From contig NZ_FYEB01000019.1 in the NCBI RefSeq assembly GCF_900187445.1, forward strand, positions 30,494 to 94,493: a stretch of 64,000 nt of DNA, given 5' to 3'. Under the pieces are notes generated by a model. The model saw only the letters and a program-made list of their open reading frames with translations, did no database searches and was not told where the DNA came from. Origin of the DNA: Pseudomonas sp. Irchel s3b2. GTDB lineage: Bacteria > Pseudomonadota > Gammaproteobacteria > Pseudomonadales > Pseudomonadaceae. The translations under genes were made by a program, and so were the position numbers. Shown in pieces: positions 1 through 8,050 of this stretch; position 1 is the stretch's first letter, and the number at the start of each line of letters is the position of its first letter.

Positions 1-918
1 TTTCTGCTGACCTTTGCTGCGGCGATACCGGCAATCATTTCCGGAGGCATCGCCGAGCGCGCCCGGTTCGTCCCGCAGTTGTGTGCGACGGCGTTGATTG
101 TGGCGTTCATCTATCCCTTCTTCGAAGGCATGATCTGGAATGGTAACTTCGGTTTGCAAGCCTGGTTGCTGGAACGCTTTGGCGCCAGCTTCCATGACTT
201 CGCAGGCTCCGTGGTGGTTCACGCCATGGGCGGCTGGCTGGCACTTGCGGCGGTGTTGTTGCTCGGCCCAAGGCAAGGTCGTTATCGCGATGGGCGACTC
301 GTGGCATTCGCACCGTCGAGCATTCCCTTTCTGGCGTTGGGTTCGTGGATTTTGATCGTTGGCTGGTTCGGCTTCAACGTGATGAGCGCCCAGACGCTGC
401 AAGGGGTCAGTGGGCTGGTGGCGGTGAACTCGCTCATGGCCATGGTCGGCGGCACTGTGACGGCGCTGATCGTCGGGCGCAATGACCCGGGCTTTCTGCA
501 CAACGGCCCGCTGGCCGGATTGGTGGCGATCTGCGCCGGATCGGATCTGATGCACCCGGTGGGCGCGTTGCTGACCGGTGCCATTGCCGGGGCATTGTTT
601 GTCTGGTGCTTTACCGCGGCTCAAGGCAAATGGCGTATCGACGATGTGCTGGGCGTCTGGCCTCTGCATGGACTGTGTGGTGTCTGGGGTGGGATCGCTT
701 GCGGCATCTTCGGTCAAACCGCCTTGGGTGGTTTGGGGGGTGTGAGCCTGATCAGTCAGTTGATCGGTACTTCTCTGGGGGTGATTGTGGCGCTGGCAGG
801 TGGTTTTGCGGTGTATGGCGCGATCAAGACGTTCCATGGTCTGCGCCTGAGCCAGGAAGAGGAATATCACGGCGCGGACCTGTCGGTGCACAAGATCGGT
901 GCCGTGAGTCAGGATTGA
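1..918 (+). CDS. amtB: Ammonium transporter (Amt family), 5' end missing
   Basis: Inner-membrane channel that conducts ammonia/ammonium. The reading frame is open from base 1, so the gene starts left of the window and 305 codons are visible. The stretch ISGGIAERARF, the FEGMIWNG segment, FAGSVVVHAMGG (first pore histidine) and WPLHGLCGVWGG (second pore histidine) are Amt hallmarks, spread over roughly eight membrane segments. The cytoplasmic tail is short and acidic. No glnK is visible on this side. The gene converges on the antiporter gene with 1 base between the stop codons. Family call is secure; the exact Amt subtype is not. Confidence 0.9.
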   Translation, partial: FLLTFAAAIPAIISGGIAERARFVPQLCATALIVAFIYPFFEGMIWNGNFGLQAWLLERFGASFHDFAGSVVVHAMGGWLALAAVLLLGPRQGRYRDGRLVAFAPSSIPFLALGSWILIVGWFGFNVMSAQTLQGVSGLVAVNSLMAMVGGTVTALIVGRNDPGFLHNGPLAGLVAICAGSDLMHPVGALLTGAIAGALFVWCFTAAQGKWRIDDVLGVWPLHGLCGVWGGIACGIFGQTALGGLGGVSLISQLIGTSLGVIVALAGGFAVYGAIKTFHGLRLSQEEEYHGADLSVHKIGAVSQD

Positions 919-919
919 A

Positions 920-2632
920 TCACCGTTCCTCATCGTCGGCGCCGGGGTAAAAGCCGTGCAACAGGCGATAGCGGTCATGCCGTACTTGATCGACCCGGTC
1001 TCGCACCTGCTGGCCGGGTATTCCCAGCATGATCAGCGCATGGGAGGCGAGCATCAGGCTCGACTCCAGTAACTCGGGTACGACTTCGCTGGCGCCCGCC
1101 GACTTCAACTCGGCCAACTGACTGTCGTCCCGTGTGCGTACCAGGATCGGTACGCTAGGGTTGAATCGGCGTGCCTCCTTGAGTATCAACAGTGCGATGT
1201 CCGTCTGGTCCACGGCGACCACCAGCAGTCTGGCACGCTCCAGCCCTATCGCGACCAGCAGTTCACCGCGACGTGAGTCGCCGTAATGAACACAGCGTTC
1301 ATTGACGGCTGCCTCCCGAACCCGCACCGGGTCGCTATCCAGCGCAATGTAAGGTTGATCTACATTACGCAGGACCCGCCCGATGGACTGGCCTACACGG
1401 CCGTAGCCACAAATCACTACGTGATTGTGCAAGCCTGCATTGAGCGCGCTGATTTCTTCGAGTTCGGCTTCTTCGTTGGGCTTGTGGTGCAGACGTGTGG
1501 CGATGTGGGGAGCGGCGCGCAGCAATAAAGGCGTCGCCACCATCGAGCAGAACGTGGCAGCCAGCAGCAGGCCACCGAAGTCGGCGGGCATCAGTTTGTT
1601 CTGCTGCATCTGTGTCATCAGGGCAAAGCAGAATTCGCCCCCTTGCGCCAATGCCAGGCCGCTGCGCCAGGCGGTTTCGACATCGCTGCCGCGCCATTTG
1701 ACCAGCAGCGCGACCACGGTGCCTTTGATCAGTAGTAACCCCAGCGTCAAACCGAGAATCGGCAGGCCGTGGCTGGCAAACAACCGCAAGTCGATCAACA
1801 TGCCGATGCTGACGAAGAACACGCCGAGCAGAATGTCGCGGAACGGACGGATGTCCGCCTCGATCTGATGTCGGTAGTGGCTTTCCCCCAGCAGCATGCC
1901 GGCGAGAAAGGCGCCCAGGGCAGGGGAGAGGCCGAGCAGGTGAGTCAGCCAGGCCGTTAGCAAAACGATCACCAGCGCCAACAGCACGAACAGCTCCGCG
2001 GACCGGGACGCGGCGACTTCATGGAACAGCCGTGGTAGAAACCAGCGACTGACCAGCAGCAGCCCGACGAACAGCACTATGGTCTTGCCCAGCGTCAATG
2101 GCAGCGCCCAGTACCAGGCTTGGTCGCTGCTGCCGGCAAACACTGGCACCAGGGTCAGTAGCAATACCGCGACCACGTCCTGGAACAAGAGCACGGCGAT
2201 GGCATTCTGGCCGTGGCGACTGAAAAGCTCACCGAGGCTGCTCAGTTCCTTGCTGACAATGGCGGTGGACGACAGTGCCAAACCAGCACCGAGTAACAGT
2301 GCAGGTGTGGTCGGCATGCCGAACAGCATCAGCAACCCCCCCAGAACAATCCCGGAACCCAGCACTTGCAGGCTGCCCAGGCCAAATACCACTCGACGCA
2401 GTGCGAGCATTTTCGCCAGGGAAAACTCAAGCCCGAGGGAGAACAGCAAGAACACCACGCCCAACTCGGCAAGGTCGGGCAATTCTTCGCTTTCATTTAC
2501 CCAGTTGAACGCGGTCGGCCCGATCATCAGCCCCACGCACAAATAGCCCAGCACCGGTGGCAAACGCAGGCGCTGGAACAGTGCAATCACCACCAGCGAG
2601 GAGGTGAAGATGATCAACAGATTGGCGAACAC
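920..2632 (-). CDS. CPA2-type monovalent cation:proton antiporter with TrkA-N domain
   Basis: 570-residue protein of the KefB/KefC/YbaL class. Residues 1 to about 375 form a Na+/H+-exchanger-type bundle of about 12 membrane segments. Residues about 400-530 form a cytosolic NAD-binding TrkA-N (RCK) domain beginning VVICGYGRVGQS. Such proteins exchange K+ or Na+ for H+ and are gated by nucleotide or glutathione ligands. No Kef ancillary flavoprotein gene lies nearby. The start is GTG, with GGGAG about 6 bases upstream. Ion preference cannot be read from the sequence. Confidence 0.88.
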   Translation of the reverse strand: MFANLLIIFTSSLVVIALFQRLRLPPVLGYLCVGLMIGPTAFNWVNESEELPDLAELGVVFLLFSLGLEFSLAKMLALRRVVFGLGSLQVLGSGIVLGGLLMLFGMPTTPALLLGAGLALSSTAIVSKELSSLGELFSRHGQNAIAVLLFQDVVAVLLLTLVPVFAGSSDQAWYWALPLTLGKTIVLFVGLLLVSRWFLPRLFHEVAASRSAELFVLLALVIVLLTAWLTHLLGLSPALGAFLAGMLLGESHYRHQIEADIRPFRDILLGVFFVSIGMLIDLRLFASHGLPILGLTLGLLLIKGTVVALLVKWRGSDVETAWRSGLALAQGGEFCFALMTQMQQNKLMPADFGGLLLAATFCSMVATPLLLRAAPHIATRLHHKPNEEAELEEISALNAGLHNHVVICGYGRVGQSIGRVLRNVDQPYIALDSDPVRVREAAVNERCVHYGDSRRGELLVAIGLERARLLVVAVDQTDIALLILKEARRFNPSVPILVRTRDDSQLAELKSAGASEVVPELLESSLMLASHALIMLGIPGQQVRDRVDQVRHDRYRLLHGFYPGADDEER

Positions 2633-2841
2633 AAAAAACTCCCGTGAGGGTTCTGACTACTCAAGCGTAGAGGCAAAAAAAAAGCGAGCATCGCGCAAAT
2701 GACAGTTGAGGCGAATGATGTGCGTCAGGAGTTTGCCGAAATCTCTTGAAATCAGCCATTGCTCGGACATGTGGGGCGTCGGCTCGACTGCTTCTGATAG
2801 CGGGCCTAGAATGAGCGCTTACTTCGTTTGGTCTTGTCGTC

Positions 2842-3090
2842 ATGCCTCCTGAATGTCGCCTGTTCGGTACCCTTGGTTGCCATCTTTGTGAAGTCGCCGA
2901 AGCACTTCTGATGCCCTTTGTCGAGAATGGTTTGTTGGTGGAGTTGGTCGACATCGCGGAAAACGAAGACTGGGTCGAAGACTATGGTTTGCGTATACCG
3001 GTGCTGCGACGTCTTGATAACGGCGCTGAACTCGATTGGCCCTTCGATGCGGATCAGGTCGTAGCGTTCCTGAGCCGTGACGCCAGCTGA
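2842..3090 (+). CDS. Glutaredoxin-like protein (DUF836 family)
   Basis: 82-residue thioredoxin-fold miniprotein. It opens with a beta strand (RLFGTLGCHLC) containing a CxxC pair at about residues 13-16, then VELVDIAENEDWVEDYGLRI and the cis-proline region IPVLRR. This layout is the glutaredoxin family PF05768. The substrate is unknown; these proteins are presumed thiol-disulfide or glutathione-linked reductants. It is divergent from the antiporter gene across 209 bases. It lies upstream of the LexA-box gene but is separated from it by 151 bases and its own regulatory site. Confidence 0.85.
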   Translation: MPPECRLFGTLGCHLCEVAEALLMPFVENGLLVELVDIAENEDWVEDYGLRIPVLRRLDNGAELDWPFDADQVVAFLSRDAS

Positions 3091-3151
3091 AGACGTCCCA
3101 CCCGTCGCGGTCCTGGTTTCATCCATTGGCGAAACGTTGGTTATTCGGTTA

Positions 3152-3167
3152 CTGTATGTGCATACAG
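3152..3167 (+). promoter_or_regulatory. LexA (SOS) box
   Basis: CTGTATGTGCATACAG matches the gamma-proteobacterial LexA operator CTG-N10-CAG, with an AT-rich near-palindromic core and flanking A/T (TA on the left, TTA on the right). Only the two central bases break the dyad. It ends 74 bases upstream of the TTG start at 3242, a sensible place for a repressor. The next gene is therefore predicted to be DNA-damage inducible. Confidence 0.8.
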
Positions 3168-3241
3168 TTATTCCGATTGCCTGCCATGCTTCTCCCTGTT
3201 TCGGGTTTGGCAGTCGATCCCGGACGTCAGAGGGATGAACC

Positions 3242-3562
3242 TTGGTCAATGTCGAGCAATTGAAGAGCAGTGTGAATCGGATGTCGGCGGACGTGGTGCG
3301 CGAGGCCGTCCTCGAATTGCGTCTGGATGGCCTGGTCACGGAGGGGAAAACGCCCTTCAATAAATTGCATTTCAATACCTGTTTCGCCGAAATCGAAGCC
3401 TTGTTCCAGCGTGCGGGCTATCACCGACAGCTGGATGTCGTGGGCTATCAGGGTTTGTTGTATGCGCTTTATGATCCGGGTCGCTGGGAAGCGGTCGATG
3501 TGCTGCGCTGGCTCAAGGAGTTCACCGAAGCGGCCGCTCGAACACAGTCGATACCGGCCTGA
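3242..3562 (+). CDS. Conserved hypothetical protein, predicted LexA-regulated
   Basis: 106 residues, start TTG with GAGGG seven bases upstream; no in-frame ATG or GTG makes a better start. I recognise no enzyme motif. The N-terminal half (MSADVVREAVLELRLDGLVTEG) could be a short helix-turn-helix-like or protein-binding helical unit. The rest is amphipathic helix with several aromatics. There is no signal peptide or membrane segment, so it is cytosolic. The near-perfect LexA box upstream suggests an SOS role such as cell-division control or repair accessory function, which is inference only. A pseudouridine synthase follows 72 bases downstream. Confidence 0.75.
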   Translation: MVNVEQLKSSVNRMSADVVREAVLELRLDGLVTEGKTPFNKLHFNTCFAEIEALFQRAGYHRQLDVVGYQGLLYALYDPGRWEAVDVLRWLKEFTEAAARTQSIPA

Positions 3563-3634
3563 GGATTCTCTTCTAGGTTCGTTCCGGTCACTGTTGGATA
3601 ATGCCGCTCTGTATTGAGGGTTAGAGTTTTTCGT

Positions 3635-4525
3635 ATGTCCACTTCATCTTTTTCTGCTGCACACAACCAGGCCAGCACGCTCTATCTGCCGCCGGGGCCG
3701 TGGCAGACCGTTCTCGATTGCCTGTGCGAACACTTCAGTGCCATCGGTCGTGAACAATGGCTGGACAGAATTGCTCGCGGTCGTGTCCTCGATGGGCAAG
3801 GCCTGCCGATCGCCCTGGACCTGCCTTACAAGGAAGGTCTGCGGATTCATTATTTTCGTGAGGTGCCGGACGAAAAACCGATCCTGGTGGTGGAGTCGAT
3901 CCTCTATGCCGACGAGCATCTGGTGGTGGCAGACAAACCGCACTTCCTGCCCGTGACTCCGGCTGGCGAATACGTGGAGCAGACGTTGCTGCGGCGTCTG
4001 ATCCGTCGCCTGGATAACCCGCATCTGGTGCCGCTGCATCGGATCGACCGGCATACGGCGGGGTTGGTACTGTTTTCAGCCAACCCTCAGAGTCGGTCGG
4101 CGTATCAATCCTTGTTTCCTACACGCCAGATCGAAAAGCGCTATGAGGCAATCGCCCGGGCATTGCCAGAACACTCCTTCCCGCTGGTCCATAAAAGTCG
4201 ACTTATCGATGGCGAGCCGTTTTTTCGCATGCAAGAAGGTCCGGGCGTCAGCAACACCGAGACGGCTGTCGAGGTCAGGGAAAAAAATGGTGAACTCTGG
4301 CGTTATGCGCTGTACCCGGTGACAGGCAAGAAACATCAGTTGCGAGTTCACATGACCGCTCTGGGGGCCAGCATCTGCAATGATCCGTTCTATCCGCAGG
4401 TGCTCAAGGACGTTGAAGATGACTATGCCAACCCCTTGAAGTTGTTGGCCCAAGGGCTGCGATTTGTCGATCCGGTCACGGGGCAGGAAAGAGAATTCGA
4501 AAGCACCATTACTTTGCAGTGGTGA
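3635..4525 (+). CDS. RluA-family pseudouridine synthase
   Basis: 296-residue enzyme that isomerises uridine to pseudouridine in rRNA or tRNA. The catalytic motif HRIDRHTAGLVLF, with the active aspartate, lies near residue 135. The C-terminal KKHQLRVHMTALG motif is also typical of the family. No clear S4 domain is seen, so it resembles the TruC/RluA type. An in-frame TTG at 3614 would add seven residues, but the ATG at 3635 is preceded by GAGGGTTAGAG and is preferred. It is followed by a terminator shared with the convergent lipoprotein gene. Target nucleotide is unknown. Confidence 0.88.
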   Translation: MSTSSFSAAHNQASTLYLPPGPWQTVLDCLCEHFSAIGREQWLDRIARGRVLDGQGLPIALDLPYKEGLRIHYFREVPDEKPILVVESILYADEHLVVADKPHFLPVTPAGEYVEQTLLRRLIRRLDNPHLVPLHRIDRHTAGLVLFSANPQSRSAYQSLFPTRQIEKRYEAIARALPEHSFPLVHKSRLIDGEPFFRMQEGPGVSNTETAVEVREKNGELWRYALYPVTGKKHQLRVHMTALGASICNDPFYPQVLKDVEDDYANPLKLLAQGLRFVDPVTGQEREFESTITLQW

Positions 4526-4560
4526 TCACAGGGCTAACGACTCTGCTTTTCTTCAGCCAC

Positions 4561-4590
4561 GAAAAAGCCCGCTTTAAAAGCGGGCTTTTC
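4561..4590. terminator. Bidirectional Rho-independent terminator
   Basis: AAAAAGCCCGCTT then AAAAGCGGGCTTTT: an 8-9 bp GC-rich stem flanked by A and T runs on each side. It sits between the convergent pseudouridine synthase and lipoprotein genes and can serve both. Confidence 0.9.
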
Positions 4591-4614
4591 TGTATCTGGT
4601 TGTCGCCGTAAAGA

Positions 4615-4836
4615 TTACAGATCTTTAACGGTACGGACCTGATCTTTGTTGACGCGGGTTTGCTTGCCATCCAGTTGTTCGAATTCGTAAAAGCCCGATT
4701 CTTCATCGTACTTAGGCGCGTCGACGGCCTGGATTTCTCGACCGTCATTCAAGGTGATCACTGTAGGCGATGCGCAACCGGCGAGGGTCGCAAGGCCCAG
4801 TGCGAGCATGAAAGTGGCGAGGGTCCGTTGGGTCAT
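4615..4836 (-). CDS. YgdI/YgdR-family small lipoprotein
   Basis: 73-residue precursor. The N-terminus MTQRTLATFMLALGLATLAGC carries a lipobox (LAGC) at residues 18-21. The mature part (SPTVITLNDGREIQAVDAPKYDEESGFYEFEQLDGKQTRVNKDQVRTV) is the typical YgdI/YgdR SH3-like beta domain. An in-frame extension to 4899 exists but would place the signal peptide internally, so the ATG at 4836 is used. Function of the family is unknown; location would be outer or inner membrane periplasmic face. Confidence 0.9.
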   Translation of the reverse strand: MTQRTLATFMLALGLATLAGCASPTVITLNDGREIQAVDAPKYDEESGFYEFEQLDGKQTRVNKDQVRTVKDL

Positions 4837-4912
4837 GGGTGTGTCTCCGAATGGGAATTCTTTTGGTTGCTGAGCTTGAGACGTGTACAACGCACGCAAG
4901 TTCCTTCGTGTG

Positions 4913-5515
4913 TCAGTCTGACACAGTGTGATGCGTGCTTAACAGTTCCGGCGTGTTGAGATTGGCCAGGCGAGGGTCGTTGTCCGGGCATTGCAGGGCT
5001 GTGGCGCCCAGCTTGCGCAGAAGGCGACCCGGACTGCGCTCGCCTTCATTCCAGGCGGTCTCGAAAGCCGCTGAAAGGGCGACAGGAATGATGCACAGCA
5101 AGGGTTCCCAATGTTCGCCATGGCGCAGCATCAGCGGTTTGTCCGGATGCTGTCCGGCGGTTTCACGCATGTTCTGGAGCAGCGCGGCATCGATGCGTGG
5201 TACATCGCAGGGCAGCACCAGTAAGTGAGTGTGACGGGCGGCTTTCAAGCCTGCGCGAATACCGGCCAATGGTCCTGGAAAGTCGCCTTCGTCGTCATGG
5301 ACCAACTGATCCGCATAAGGCGCATATTTTTCCAGGTTTCTGTTGCAGGAGATGATCAGGTCATCACTCAGTGGGCGCGTCTTGCGGTGCAGATGCGCGA
5401 TCAGCGGCTCGCCGTGCCATGCCAGTAAACCCTTGTCCTGACCGCCCATGCGTTGGCCACGGCCGCCGGCCAGGAGCAGAATGGAGCAAGGCGGCAGAGG
5501 TGTATTCGAGGTCAT
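4913..5515 (-). CDS. mobA: Molybdenum cofactor guanylyltransferase MobA
   Basis: 200-residue enzyme that joins GMP to molybdopterin to form the bis-MGD cofactor of DMSO-reductase-type enzymes. The nucleotide-binding signature LLAGGRGQRMGGQDKGLL is near the N-terminus (about residues 14-31), followed by DDEGDFPGPLAGIRAGL and LPCDVPRID (metal-binding Asp). Length fits E. coli MobA. It is divergent from moaB-moeA across 81 bases, so one small promoter region serves the cofactor genes. Confidence 0.95.
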   Translation of the reverse strand: MTSNTPLPPCSILLLAGGRGQRMGGQDKGLLAWHGEPLIAHLHRKTRPLSDDLIISCNRNLEKYAPYADQLVHDDEGDFPGPLAGIRAGLKAARHTHLLVLPCDVPRIDAALLQNMRETAGQHPDKPLMLRHGEHWEPLLCIIPVALSAAFETAWNEGERSPGRLLRKLGATALQCPDNDPRLANLNTPELLSTHHTVSD

Positions 5516-5596
5516 CGCACTTCTCCATGGGGGCGGCGAAAAAATGAGGCGCTGTGATATAACACCGGGCTGTTTCTCCTACAACTGGATGAGCCT

Positions 5597-6136
5597 ATGA
5601 AAGCCAAGGCTGATGTACCTTTCGCACCGCTCAACATCGCGGTGCTGACTGTCAGCGATACCCGTACCCTGGAAACCGATACCTCAGGCCAGGTCTTCGT
5701 CGACAGTTTGAGCGCTGCCGGTCATAACCTGGCGGCCCGTGTACTGCTTAAAGATGACCTCTACAAAATTCGCGCGCAAGTCGCCAGCTGGATTGCCGAT
5801 GAGGTCGTGCAAGTGGTGTTGATCACCGGCGGTACCGGGTTCACCGGTCGCGACAGCACGCCCGAAGCCGTGAGTTGCCTGCTGGATAAGCAAGTCGATG
5901 GTTTTGGTGAATTGTTCCGGCAGATATCGGTAGCGGATATCGGCACCTCGACGGTTCAGTCCCGAGCCTTGGCCGGTCTGGCCAATGGCACGTTGGTGTG
6001 CTGTTTGCCGGGCTCGACCAATGCGGTGCGCACCGGCTGGGACGGCATTCTCGCCGAGCAACTGGATTCGCGTCACCGTCCGTGCAATTTCGTGGCCCAT
6101 CTGAAACAGGCGGCACCCTGTGAATCCCGCGGGTAA
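5597..6136 (+). CDS. moaB: Molybdenum cofactor biosynthesis protein MoaB
   Basis: 179-residue MoaB/MogA-type protein, predicted to adenylylate molybdopterin before molybdenum insertion. Key motifs: LTVSDTRTLETDTSG near residue 20, LITGGTGFTGRDSTPEA near residue 80, and LPGSTNAVRTGWDG near residue 140. ATG start at 5597. Its last 17 bases overlap the moeA reading frame when the GTG start of moeA is used, implying translational coupling. Confidence 0.93.
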   Translation: MKAKADVPFAPLNIAVLTVSDTRTLETDTSGQVFVDSLSAAGHNLAARVLLKDDLYKIRAQVASWIADEVVQVVLITGGTGFTGRDSTPEAVSCLLDKQVDGFGELFRQISVADIGTSTVQSRALAGLANGTLVCCLPGSTNAVRTGWDGILAEQLDSRHRPCNFVAHLKQAAPCESRG

Positions 6137-7346
6137 GCCAGGCAAGACTGGCAGTCTGATGGCTGTCGAGGAAGCACTGGCGCGTTTATTGGAAATGGCC
6201 GACGCCTCGAAGATTCGTGAGCGCGAACGCTTGCCGTTGGCGCAGGTTCAGGGGCGTGTACTGGCTGCTGACCTGATATCGACACTGGATTTGCCGCCCT
6301 GGCCCAACAGTGCCATGGACGGTTATGCCTTATGCCTGTCCGACTGGACGGGAGAGCCGTTGGTGGTCAGTCAGAAGATTTTTGCAGGCCAGGCCCCGGA
6401 GCCCTTGAAGCCGGGTACCTGCGCGCGGATCTTCACCGGCGCACCTGTGCCCGCAGGTGCCGACTGTGTCGAGATGCAGGAGAACGCCGAGGTTCAGGCG
6501 GATGAGCGGGTACGTTTCACCGAGATCATGAAGCCGGGACAGAACATCCGTCCACAAGGTCAGGAAGCCACCGTCGGTGAGCTGATCTTGCCCGCCGGAA
6601 CGCGTCTGGGGCCTATCGAGCAGGGGCTGGCAGCATCGCTGGGATGCGCTGAGCTGAACGTGGTTCGCAAGGTTCGTGTTGCGGTCTTGTCTACTGGTGA
6701 TGAGTTGATTGAGCCGGGCCAGACCCTTGGGCCGGGACAGATTTACAACAGCAATCGGGTATTGCTCTGCAACTGGTTGCAGCGCTTGGGTTGTGAGGTG
6801 ATCGATGCCGGCATTCTTCCCGATGATTTAGCGACCACTCGTGCTCGCCTGGGTGAGTTGAAGGATGTCGACCTGATTCTCTCGACGGGTGGCGTATCGG
6901 TGGGAGAGGCCGACTTTCTGGGCATAGCCTTGCGGGAAGAAGGCGAATTGACCTTATGGAAGCTTGCCATCAAACCAGGTAAGCCGCTGACGTTTGGGCA
7001 TTTTCGCGGCGTGCCTGTGATTGGTTTACCCGGCAATCCGGCGTCGACACTGGTGACTTTTGCTCTGTTGGCCAGGCCCTACCTTTTGCGCCGCCAAGGC
7101 GTCAACGAGGTTGAGCCCCTGAAGTTTCAGGTGCCGGCAGGGTTTGTCTGGCCCAAGGCTGGTAACCGACGTGAGTACTTGCGCGGACGTCTGGAAAATG
7201 GCCGGGCAATCATCTACAGGAATCAGAGTTCTGGCGTACTGCGCAGTGCAGCCTGGGCTGACGGTCTGGTTGAAGTGCTGGAGGGCCGTACGCTGATCGA
7301 GGGTGATTGTGTGAGCTTCATCCCGCTGAGTGAAGTCTTGAGCTGA
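6120..7346 (+). CDS. moeA: Molybdopterin molybdenumtransferase MoeA
   Basis: 408 residues. MoeA inserts molybdate into adenylylated molybdopterin. The sequence shows PPWPNSAMDGYAL, IFTGAPVPAGADCVEMQE, the MPT-binding segment STGDELIEPG with YNSNR, STGGVSVGEADF, KPGKPLTFG and GLPGNPAS in the expected order. Start could be GTG at 6120 (17-base overlap with moaB) or ATG at 6159. I keep the longer form because E. coli MoeA also has a few residues before the aligned MSLDTAL segment. Cytosolic; operon with moaB. Confidence 0.93.
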   Translation: MNPAGKPGKTGSLMAVEEALARLLEMADASKIRERERLPLAQVQGRVLAADLISTLDLPPWPNSAMDGYALCLSDWTGEPLVVSQKIFAGQAPEPLKPGTCARIFTGAPVPAGADCVEMQENAEVQADERVRFTEIMKPGQNIRPQGQEATVGELILPAGTRLGPIEQGLAASLGCAELNVVRKVRVAVLSTGDELIEPGQTLGPGQIYNSNRVLLCNWLQRLGCEVIDAGILPDDLATTRARLGELKDVDLILSTGGVSVGEADFLGIALREEGELTLWKLAIKPGKPLTFGHFRGVPVIGLPGNPASTLVTFALLARPYLLRRQGVNEVEPLKFQVPAGFVWPKAGNRREYLRGRLENGRAIIYRNQSSGVLRSAAWADGLVEVLEGRTLIEGDCVSFIPLSEVLS

Positions 7347-7366
7347 ACAGGCGCTGGTTTTGCCAC

Positions 7367-7395
7367 GCAAGCCCGGGTGATCGCCTTGGGCTTGC
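7367..7395. terminator. Weak hairpin after moeA
   Basis: GCAAGCCC and GGGCTTGC form an 8-bp stem with a 13-base loop shortly after the moeA stop. No T-run follows, so it may be a processing or attenuation hairpin rather than a true intrinsic terminator. It lies between convergent genes. Confidence 0.35.
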
Positions 7396-7410
7396 ATGCA
7401 TGACCATTCC

Positions 7411-7728
7411 TTAATGTGCCAGAAGTGTCACGACCTGGTCGAAGCGGCTGTTGGTGATCCAGGCCAGAAGTCCCAGGATCACGGCTGTTCCGCCAGCTGA
7501 ATAGGCAAGCCTGTGTTTGATGGATTTGACGTCATCCCGGACTTCATCCATGTCTCTTCGGATGTACTTGAGGTGTGCTTCCAGTTCAATGATGCGAGGT
7601 TCCATATCGACTTCTCCGGCGGGCTTTGCGCTGTTTTTGAGTTCAGCCTGATGATTGGCGCGATTGTCTGCGTACGGCGCGAACGGCGCGACCGGGGTTG
7701 CCGGTAGTCTGAGGTCATGGCTTTGCAT
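7411..7728 (-). CDS. Small membrane-anchored coiled-coil protein, unknown function
   Basis: 105 residues from the ATG at 7728 (an in-frame ATG at 7758 has no ribosome-binding site). The first 45 residues are polar and probably disordered. Residues about 48-75 (EPRIIELEAHLKYIRRDMDEVRDD) form a short acidic/basic coiled coil. Residues about 80-98 (GGTAVILGLLAWITNS) form one membrane helix near the C-terminus. This is the layout of small hemolysin-XhlA-like or tail-anchored proteins, but I do not recognise a family with confidence. It converges on moeA. Confidence 0.7.
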   Translation of the reverse strand: MQSHDLRLPATPVAPFAPYADNRANHQAELKNSAKPAGEVDMEPRIIELEAHLKYIRRDMDEVRDDVKSIKHRLAYSAGGTAVILGLLAWITNSRFDQVVTLLAH

Positions 7729-8050
7729 GGAGTAACTGGCTCCTTGCGTTAAAACCATTCAAGTGATCGATGCCGTTGTTGCTTGCGGTTTTTGAGGCCC
7801 TTAAGGGGGTTCCATTCATTGTTTTCACGTCCCTGTGTAAGTTAACGGGTGATAACTGATAACCGAGATTCAACGGTGTACCAATTGTTCGGGTGGGTCA
7901 ATTGAGCCGATTCCTCATGTTTTGTAAGAAAAAATACCTCTCTGTAGGACTCACGTTCCTTCCCTTGGAAATATTTGAAATCCTGTCGACTTTTATCAGT
8001 GGCTGCGAGTCAACATCTCCTATGGAATTGCGGATATGGGAGTCGCAAAA
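7729..8050. other. Intergenic region between divergent genes
   Basis: 322 bases, more AT-rich than the surrounding genes. It should hold promoters for the small membrane-protein gene (minus strand) and the lipid kinase gene (plus strand). I see no REP element, strong palindrome or recognisable operator. The ribosome-binding site GGGAG of the kinase gene lies at 8038-8042. Confidence 0.5.
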
